Positions 16,048 through 22,875 of a DNA stretch of 22,875 bases are shown one piece after another. Within the stretch, counting starts at the first letter, position 1, and each line of letters opens with the position of its first letter. This DNA is from Chara braunii (taxonomy: Eukaryota; Streptophyta; Charophyceae; Charales; Characeae): contig BFEA01000011.1 of the NCBI GenBank assembly GCA_003427395.1, positions 2,086,916 through 2,109,790 on the forward strand. Direction: 5' to 3'. The position numbers were made by a program, and so were the translations under genes. The notes under the pieces were generated by a model. That model was not told the DNA's origin. It ran no database searches and saw only the letters and a list, made by a program, of their open reading frames with translations.

Positions 16048-17887
16048 GTACTACGCATTTGTACTACAGCATAAATCTGAAAGACCCTCATAATCGTCCT
16101 CTTCCCTTTGTCCTGGACAAACGTCGGCTTCTCGTTAAGTGCCCCTAGCTTCTACCCTGCAAGCAGCGCCGTAACTAGAGGCGCGAGCCCTAACCGAGAG
16201 CTTTGAAGGCGTTCTAGCGTCCTTCTAAGAAATCCTCACAATCAAACACATACTTATATGTGTCCGTAAATCTCATCCCAGTTCTTTCTGCGGTCTAGTA
16301 CAGAAATGTTAGGTCTCCATCTTGGCCCACCATAGCCTGGTCGATCGAGCCAGATCTACGGCCCACCACGTTGTTATTTTAGCGGTAGTGCCCTCGCAGG
16401 CTGTGCCACGATAGGCTTTCTCTTGATAAACATTCAATCATGACTCCCTAAAAAAAAAAGACTCACATGACTCGACTCCTATCCCGCGCTGTTCCGCAGG
16501 AGTAAAACCCTCCTACGAGGCCACACCTTTAAGTCTTTACTCCTTTGGTAAGACGTGGGCCCGCGGCCAGGTTGTGCCGGCCAGCAGCCATCCCTAGGGG
16601 TTACGCCCTAGTGGTGCTAAAGCTTTACCGTTTAGCTTGGTCTTCCTTATATGCCTCAAGATTAGCACAGGTGGCTGGAAGGTGTGTCGCAACAATACAG
16701 GTCTACTGCGGGACTACGCATAGGCCTGCCACACATAAAAGGTATTTACCAGCCCTCTGTGAAACAACACAGAGGAAACATGGCAACCTCTCCACATTCA
16801 CAAAACAGAATCACCGCCAGATTCACAAGGCCGTGACCTCCCAACTTGATCAGGGTAAGAAGGTCACACATCTTAATGACATCTCTCAAAATCAAACCAT
16901 TTTGCAACATTCCTGAAAATCCCACCAAATGGCCAACAAATCCTAGTCCTTCTCGTCAGTGTTTATCTTCCAAAAACCAGCTTTCCATGCCATTAAATCT
17001 ATTAACCACCTTTCATGCAAGGGGGTCTCACTCAATAGGTCCCCCAGCCATCCCTCTCTCTCTAGGATGAACTCTCACATAACCTTTGTAAAATATCTCT
17101 TTTTTTTGAAGATGAGTCTCCAAAATAAAACATAAGCCTTTCTACTTAGAAGGTGTCTCAACCACAAAACCACGTAAACTGAGAGGCCAACTTATGGGCC
17201 CTCAACACAACTCAAACAATAAACATTCGGCATGGTAAGCATTCAAGTCTCAAGGACTCATAAATCATTTAGGATCCCCACATTTCTTTTACAAACAAGC
17301 TGCACTTCCCCTTCTTATACTCTGCCCTATCATCCGCCCATGGGCAGATCGCACGAGTATACCGAAGAGTAGACAGTTCACATATATCCACAATCACAAA
17401 ATACGAAACATACGAGAAGTTTTTCATATATCTTCCACACAAACCATCATACATCAGAAAAACCCACACATGTGAGAGTGAGAGTGATCATTATATACAA
17501 GGAAATAGTCTCAAGATTTTCACTCAGTGTATACTCAGGAATAGAATGTCTCTCAAAAATCAATATTTGGTACTGAATGCCCTGCCCCTCTCATATCAAG
17601 CAGACTCATGTCTCAAGTGTTTTCAACTCTCAAAACACTCTTAAGAGTACAAGTGAAATCTGAGTACTAAAACAAAAATGTAAACCAAATGTTTTCAAGT
17701 ATCATACAACTGAGTCCTATCTCTTGAGTTATAACAAGAAAATCCCCAAATCTCTATTGTACACTACCTCCTACTTATGTACAAGAGAACAAGAAACATG
17801 TACCCGACTCATAGCATCTATATCCTTAACTCATTTTTTTACGCACAAGGACATCCTACCCTTACTGACGTATAGACAAACCAGTCC
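16048..17887. other. No recognisable gene; AT-rich with recurring TCTCAA
   Basis: Only short unsupported frames. Small hairpins include ACACATA-CTTA-TATGTGT near 16246 and AGTGTTTT-CAACTCTC-AAAACACT near 17618. From about 16880 to 17650 the word (G)TCTCAA or TCTCCAA recurs around nine times. If gag at 17888-20723 belongs to a minus-strand element, its pol should lie here, but no protease or RT similarity is seen. Confidence 0.5.
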
Positions 17888-18310
17888 CTACCCACTCATC
17901 TCCTCCTGGTTTTGCCTATACAACTGAGGTCTACCCCCATCTGGAGCTCTCTCCACCACTCGACCTTGCCTATCGTACATCCTTCCATCCCGCTCAGTAA
18001 CCCATCCCGCGGCCTTATCCTTGAGGAACTTAGGACAGTCTAGGGCCCTGTGCATGCCATCCAGAAAGTAGAAGCACATAGCTTCCGACTTCCTCTGAAA
18101 CTTCTTTTTCTGGGCTCCTAACGACGGGAGTGCTTCTCCTGTCTCGCTGCCTACCTCGTGACTCTGAGGCAAGTGCCCTGACCCATAAGTCCTTTCCCCA
18201 AGTCCCTGAGCACTCGACTCCCCTCGCTGCTTACTTCCCTCGGGCCTGTACTCGGGAGTATCCAACCTCAGTGGCCTGCCCTCGTGGGTCCTTTCTGTCA
18301 CAGCCACTTC
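17888..18310 (-). pseudogene. Gag C-terminal part with damaged zinc knuckle
   Basis: In frame with the large gag frame to its right, separated only by TAG 18311-18313. It contains AMCFYFLDGMHRALDCPKF, which fits the nucleocapsid zinc knuckle CX2CX4HX4C except that the second Cys is Phe. With the first Cys at 18076-18074 and the last near 18037, spacing is exact, so the Phe is a substitution and zinc binding is probably lost. Such knuckles package element RNA. The frame ends at TAG 17888-17890, and what follows to the left is not recognisable protease. Confidence 0.7.
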
Positions 18311-20212
18311 CTAAGTCTCGTGAGGCTCTAAGGCCTGGGGAGTGGCTGCCCTTGCAGGCTGGCTCGTGGCCCCCTGCTCCTGTCGCTCAGTGGCCAGCCC
18401 TCCTGAGTCAGTCCCGGTGGCCCAGGAGCCCAACTGGGTCCTCAACTCCCTCATTTCCGGCACATGCTCCGGGGTCTCCAGCCTCTGAGGCCTCTCTGGT
18501 TGCATATCTACTTCCATGGCTGCCACCAACTCGTCCAGACGCGACGACTCTCCCCTTTGGGCCTCAGACTGAGGAGGTACCACTGCTCCAGTAAGGGTCC
18601 CTTCCTGCACTTCCAAAAGGATCGTAAGCGACTCTTCTGCAGCTTCTTCCTCCGCCGGTGCAGGCTGGGGCTCCTTAGTTGGCACCTCCATAGGGGCGCT
18701 TGCTGAACCAGGGGCCTCTTGCCGCGAGGCTAACTCAGTGGGAGCCTTGAACTCAAAGCTTCCTTTGTTAGCCTCTCTCCTCGCCTCTACCTCAGCCGGA
18801 TCCATAAACACCTTATTTAGCTTTCCCTGTTGAGATGTCTCTGGTGCCTCCCCCTGGCCAAACAGTCCCTGAATCCCTTCGCCTTGAATGCCATACCTGC
18901 TCTGTTTAGTCCAATCGACCACCTTAGTGGCTGAAAATCTTTCCACTGCAGCCGACATCTCCTTGAGCCTCGTCTCCCACTCAGCTTCTTTCGCTTCCAG
19001 GCGAGTCCTCCAGGCTTTATTCTCAGCCTTCTCTTCTGTGAGCTGGGCAGTCAGCTGTTCCACCTCCCCCTTCCTGATTGTCAGCTCGTCATTGAGCAGA
19101 GTATACCTCTGGAAGGACGTGGTGGCTGCTTGTCGCATCCTTCTGTCTACCCGCTCAATGACTCTCCTGGTGGCAGAAAATCCCAGCTCTCCAATCTCTA
19201 TCGCCTCATCTGCCCTCTCACTTGCTTGCCCTGCCGCTTGTGACCTCTGGCGAGCCGCCTCCCTTCGGCTCTCATACCTGGCCCACAGCTCGTCAATCCT
19301 TTGCTCGCTCGTCTTTGGATCAAATGGTGGTGTCGGCGCTATCCCTGCAGCCTCCATCCTGTCCCTCTGCGCATGTATCTCCGCAAGGCGGGCTTGTATC
19401 CTAGCAGACTTTGCCTCTGCAGTCTCATCTGACACCCTTTCCACTCTCAGTCCATGGACCTTCCTGCCTAGAGTCTGCGCGCCCCTCTTTGGCTTGACGT
19501 GTGCTGACCCAGATGATGGCTCAACCGGGATAGGCACCTCAATATCAGGGTGCTTAGATGCATGCGCAGCTAGGCGTGAATCAATGACCACGCGGGACTC
19601 AGTCCTCCATCCCTCTTCCGGTCCTCGTGCCTCAATCTCCTGTCTGGGTGACATAGTGGCTTCTGGCGGGGGTGCTGGAATCTCCTGGCTATCTGGCTTC
19701 GGGACTCCCTCTGGCCAAGGCTGTCGTACCTGCTCCGGAACTGGGGTACGAGGAGGAGTGTCGCCCTCTATCATAATAATCTCCCCAGCATGCAACTCCT
19801 CCTGCCCGCGTGGCTCAGTCTCAGGCTCAGGGCGTGCCGGCTCCTCTCCTGATGGATCCGTTGGGCCCACCCCTACAGAAGGGGCTCCCCACTGGGAAGC
19901 ATCAAGATGGGTTTCCAAACTTCTGAATGGAGCCTCTAATGGTCCGCTCTCTCCTTGCCATGACGATCGTAGCGACGGCCCCTGTAGATCACTGCTAGTA
20001 ACCTGATGGAACTCCACCTGCCTAAGTCCACAGGCAGGGAAAGACTCTGTCGTATAAGCAGGTCCTGCTCGTCCTCCTTCCCGTTGCGCCAAGGCCTTCC
20101 GACCTCCCCTAGTCACGATGGGCTCCCTCGGCTCCAGATCCCTCAGCCTCTTGCTTCTTCGCCTCCTATCAACCCTGGGCTCAGGTCTATCTGGTTCTGG
20201 CCGCCGAAACAC
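18311..20212 (-). pseudogene. Long Gag-like coiled-coil region of a Ty3/gypsy-type element
   Basis: A 633-codon open frame, continuous in phase with the capsid-like part on its right (TGA 20240-20242 intervenes) and with the zinc-knuckle part on its left (TAG 18311-18313). It opens with a basic stretch (RRPEPDRPEPRVDRRRRSKR), then Pro/Glu/Ser-rich linker. Near residues 265-300 and 330-430 come Ala/Arg/Glu-rich helices with heptad character, such as LTIRKGEVEQLTAQL and EAEWETRLKEM, likely a long coiled coil. More Pro/Glu-rich linker follows to the end. The coiled coil may mediate particle assembly. The 372-codon plus-strand frame over the same DNA (18888-20006) is an antisense shadow. The identification as Gag rests on the linked zinc knuckle and position; no database check was possible. 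Confidence 0.65.
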
Positions 20213-20239
20213 CTCCCTTAACTGAGCCCGGTAGTCCTC

Positions 20240-20723
20240 TCAGTCACGTGCCCTATCTCGGATCTGTCTTGCCAGTGGTCTGTCCGCCCTCCTGGTCCAT
20301 AGGAGTAGGGTCTGCATCCATTCATCCTTCTGCACTCCCTGATCACTCATGTACTGCTCATATGCTGGGATGAACTCTTCCGCATTTCCCTCCTCCAACC
20401 GGATAGGCAACCCATTGCGCCCCATAGGCAAAGCCCTCAACCTCTGCATTCTTGCTTCCACCTCCGGCCAGGTCAGCGCCTCCTCCCTGATCTGCGTGAT
20501 AGGCTCCTTAAATCGCTCAATCCCTCTTAATTGTCATATCCTCTCAGGCACGTCCCACCCCCTCTGGGTCGCATGATCCCGATAGACGTGTAGGAAGAGC
20601 TCGATGTTCTCATCATCAAAGACAGGTGTAGGCTCTCTCCTGAAGGGTCCATGCCGCTCCCCCCCCCCCGGATGTCCTGAGAGGTCTCTGTCGTGGCCGT
20701 GTGTCCCTCCCGCCCCTCTGCAT
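20240..20723 (-). pseudogene. Gag N-terminal, capsid-like part
   Basis: From ATG 20723-20721 the frame codes a short Arg/Gly-rich start, then hits an 11-base G-run (20659-20669 on the plus strand as C) where the phase changes. Beyond it, in phase with the rest of gag, come FDDENIELFLHVYRDHATQR, PITQIREEALTWPEVEARMQ and EEFIPAYEQYMSDQGVQKDEW, a helical pattern with regular Trp/Leu like retrotransposon capsid domains. Nonsense codons are TGA 20534-20536 (PERI-QLRG) and TGA 20240-20242 (RARD-EDYR), where Arg (CGA) and Trp (TGG) would fit. The run-length shift may be real or a sequencing error. Confidence 0.6.
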
Positions 20724-20935
20724 GGCTGTCTTTGAGAAGTCAGACCTGCGCATCAGGCGAGAGAAAACAACCAAGCACACAACATGATCAGCAACAAGGC
20801 TCATCAAGTCTCAAAGCAATCATACACACAATTCCAGACTACTCAAGCCCCCCCCCCTTCTTTCTATCTATCCCGACCATAGCCTGCGACACTTAGAACG
20901 AGGGGTTATTAAAAAAAAAAGGTTGTCGCTTTTAC
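20724..20935 (-). other. Junction between integrase and gag; PPT-like run, no PBS
   Basis: Only 212 bp separate the integrase stop from the gag ATG. Read on the minus strand it holds T10, then GATAGATAGAAAGAAGG running into a G-run (C10 at 20848-20857), which looks like a polypurine tract. There is no TGGTATCAGAG-like PBS and no room for a complete LTR of usual size. A TTTTCTCTCGCCTGATGCGCAG segment resembles a splice acceptor, without further support. Confidence 0.45.
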
Positions 20936-22471
20936 CTATTCCCTGACCACGAACTTTTTTAATCTTGTCCCGGATACCCAGTCCTTCCATTCTATCCTAT
21001 CTAGCTCCTCGATCTGATAGGCCCCGAATTCACCACACCGCACAATCCTGTAGGGCCCCAACCACCTTTTGTCAAGCTTCCTCGACCACTGCTTCTCCAA
21101 AGAGGAATCGTATAGCAGCACGATTTCTCCAATTGCCAAAGGCTCCTTCTGCACTCGCGCCATCTGACCCCACCGCATCTTATCCTCCATTCGGTTCCTC
21201 TCTACATGCTTGGAGGCCTCTCGTATCCTTTCCTCGGCCGCGCCCATGTGTCGTGCCCTAATATCGAGCAACTCCTCAAACGACAGGTTCGTCTCCAAGT
21301 CCTGGCGCCTCCAAGTCTTTAGGAAGCTCTCGATAGGGAAGGTGGCATGCCTCCCATACCACAGAGTGGTAGGCGCGTACTTGGTAGTCCTCTTTACCGT
21401 GACATTCTCCACGAAGAAGGCTGCTCGTAGAAACTTTGGTCACTGGTCGGGTCTGCCTTCCGTCCATTTGGCTAGGAGATTCGTGATGGTACTATGCCCC
21501 CTTTCCACAGGTGCATTTGCTTGAGGATGTGCAACAGTGGTGTAATTCGCCACTACTCCATATCCTGCAAGCAAAGTCTGCACCTCGTTCCAGGTGAACT
21601 CCGATCCTCGATTCATCACGAACTCTTTGACGAAAGGGTAGCGTAGATAGTACTCTTCGATGCAGCTCGTCAAAACTGGGCCGGTCTTCGTGAGAATAGC
21701 CCGACCGTCCACAAACACAGTAAGGTTATCTCGTGCATCGAAGATGTAATTACATCCGTTCTCCCCAATCGGCATGAATAGTAGATCCAGATGTACGACT
21801 GCGCCTACCTCTCTCTCCAACCTTGGGTGTAGGGGTTCCCCCGGCCTTTGCGCCGATCTCTCCTGGCAGGGGACACAAGATTGCCAGTACTTTATGACCA
21901 TGCTCAGCATCCCATCCCAATGATATAGTTCGTTTATCTTTGCACACGTGGCACCTATCCGTCTGTGCCCTCCTGCTATACCATCATGTAATGCCGCTAT
22001 AATGTCGATTTGCCGGTTCCTCCCGCATACAACCCGCTTGGGATTTCCGACTTGTCGTTTTATGAATAAATGGTCATCCCTCACCACATAGAGATGCCTC
22101 ATCTTCTGAGTTTTAACGCTTGCATCCCTGTCCCTCATTTCACAGGATAGGAATAGGCCTAGCTCAAGGTAGATCCCATCATACTCTTCCACACGAAAGA
22201 CTTCCTTGATCTCTCCTTCCTCGAACTCATTATCCTGGCTCTCAGGAACGAAGTCCTCGCCCTCAATAGGACTGAATGAGCCCTTTTGGTCAAAGTCTCC
22301 TTGCAGAACCGTATTTGTAAGCAGATACATTCCTCCCTTTAACTGCTCATGTTCCTCCACCTGGGTGGGACCCTCCTCTATCGTCCTCACTTCCTCCGCC
22401 AAACTGTGTGTGCCAGCCAATGCCAATTTCATCATCCGGTGGACATCCTTGCCTCCCCATGGGTCCTCCTC
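20936..22471 (-). pseudogene. Integrase of a minus-strand Ty3/gypsy-type element
   Basis: A single phase runs from TAG 22472-22474 to the stop at 20936-20938, broken only by TGA 21440-21442 (PDQ-PKFL, Trp expected). The zinc finger is visible as LHDGIAGGHRRIG with CVPCQ. Core residues are Asp in VHLDLLFMP, then MNRGSEFT, then Glu in PVERGHSTI. The second catalytic position is Asn (AAT at 21613-21611) where DDE integrases have Asp. WLGPYRIVRCGEFGAYQIEEL is the GPY/F module. The protein ends soon after (LKKFVVRE) and has no chromodomain, unlike the plus-strand element, so this is a different lineage. About 200 residues between RNase H and the zinc finger are Glu-rich linker. Confidence 0.85.
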
Positions 22472-22766
22472 CTAAAACGGCTTGAGGACTAAATCTGCCT
22501 TTTGCTCATACCCTCTCGGCGCTATCCATATGGGGTGGCTAACACAACTGGGCACTCGCAAAGACCATTCATTTATATAGAGGCGGACGTCTTCTTCCTG
22601 GTACAAGAACCCATCAACTGGTGGAGTATCTTCAGTTGACTCCTGATCTAAGCTGTCCCAGTTAACGCGACTCAGACCATCGGCCCTGTTCTTGTTTCTT
22701 GGAATCCTTTCCAACTCAAAGTGAAACATCCAAATGTACGTCAACCATCGAGCGACGGTTGGGTCA
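22472..22766 (-). pseudogene. RNase H C-terminal end of the minus-strand element
   Basis: In phase with the integrase. It reads DPTVARWLTYIWMFHFELER, then IPRNKNRADGLSRVNWD, the typical end of a Ty3/gypsy RNase H with the final catalytic Asp in NRADGLSR. TAG 22472-22474 (VLKPF-EEDPWGG) joins it to integrase. Homology stops at about 22766, where the sequence changes to GC-rich DNA, so RT and protease are missing. Confidence 0.8.
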
Positions 22767-22875
22767 GATCAGCGTTGTCGAGCGGGGATCCCCGGAGGCA
22801 AAGCCGGTGTGAGGCTGCGGCCCCCGGACCCCCGCCGCGGGGGCCATCCAACCCCGCCACCGCCGGACGACCCCC
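22767..22875. other. GC-rich tail, probably chimeric or bacterial
   Basis: The sequence changes abruptly to GC-rich DNA with C- and G-runs (GCGGCCCCCGGACCCCCGCC, GCGGGGGCC) unlike anything else here. The change coincides with the end of RNase H homology and a GGATCC. It resembles intergenic DNA of high-GC bacteria; it is too short to assign. Confidence 0.55.

Larger units (their letters stand above)
17888..22766 (-). mobile_element. Minus-strand Ty3/gypsy-type block in order RNase H, integrase, gag
   Basis: All parts read leftwards. RNase H and integrase come first and gag last, the reverse of gag-pol order. Either a 3' end of one element is joined to the 5' coding part of another with the LTRs lost, or this is a permuted copy or an unusual family. 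Neither LTRs nor target-site duplications could be placed. Several in-phase nonsense codons show that the block is dead. Confidence 0.6.

Noticed and set aside
18888-20006. 372-codon plus-strand open frame
   Set aside because: Antisense to the gag frame, Ser/Leu-rich, no known domain; it is a by-product of the biased codon use on the other strand.
20848-20875. Definite polypurine tract and LTR start after the minus-strand integrase
   Set aside because: The purine run fits, but no LTR with paired copy follows within the 125 bp before gag, so it is mentioned only as PPT-like.

Overview
This window looks like nuclear DNA from the green-plant lineage. Nothing in it resembles a bacterial operon, a CRISPR array or an rRNA. 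The evidence is two degraded Ty3/gypsy-type retrotransposons, primer-binding sites matching plant initiator-Met tRNA, many simple repeats, and a fragment of mitochondrial atp9 attached to the 3' end of a group II intron. The style of the gag and pol proteins makes me lean to a charophyte alga such as Chara, but that is memory-based and unproven. No intact cellular gene is recognisable. Two single N positions (3595, 11028) and an odd GC-rich end suggest a draft assembly.

Layout from left to right. 1-1950: no gene; a 72/73-bp tandem repeat, an (AC)n tract, a diverged TATA-centred repeat pair (994-1645) and short repeats and hairpins. 1950-4450: AT-rich and without a gene, but holding ten short hairpins (3474-4313) that share a loop while their stems change sequence and stay complementary. 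This is the most unusual structure in the window. About 4455-5176: group II intron remnant (domain VI and the 3' strand of domain V are clear), then 68 bp of atp9 exon that stops abruptly at 5176/5177.

5177-10460, + strand: a dead chromodomain-bearing Ty3/gypsy element. Degraded gag-like sequence, protease, RT, RNase H, integrase and chromodomain are split by six nonsense codons and two frameshifts. A polypurine tract and a 1.06-kb LTR follow, and the LTR is itself followed by a primer-binding site. 10461-12686: a mosaic of repeated LTR and leader pieces. 12687-13483, - strand: the 5' end of another LTR element (candidate LTR, PBS, leader, start of a basic Gly/Arg-rich protein), cut off by the mosaic. 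13490-14055: poly-A, poly-T, GA/CT tracts, a 53-bp-arm inverted repeat and paired hairpins. 14056-17887: no recognisable gene; one strong TATA motif, a tRNA-like scrap and a few degraded open frames.

17888-22766, - strand: a second Ty3/gypsy-type set in the order RNase H, integrase, then (212 bp later) a long coiled-coil gag ending in a damaged CCHC zinc knuckle. Gag 3' of integrase is the reverse of the normal order. It means two truncated elements joined head to tail, a permuted copy, or a non-canonical family. About 22767-22875: an abrupt switch to very GC-rich sequence of bacterial character exactly where pol homology stops, probably a chimeric or contaminant junction.

Every recognised nonsense codon inside the retroelement frames is TAG or TGA, never TAA. 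Nearly all can be explained by C-to-T changes on one strand or the other, as expected for methylated, silenced transposons decaying by cytosine deamination.
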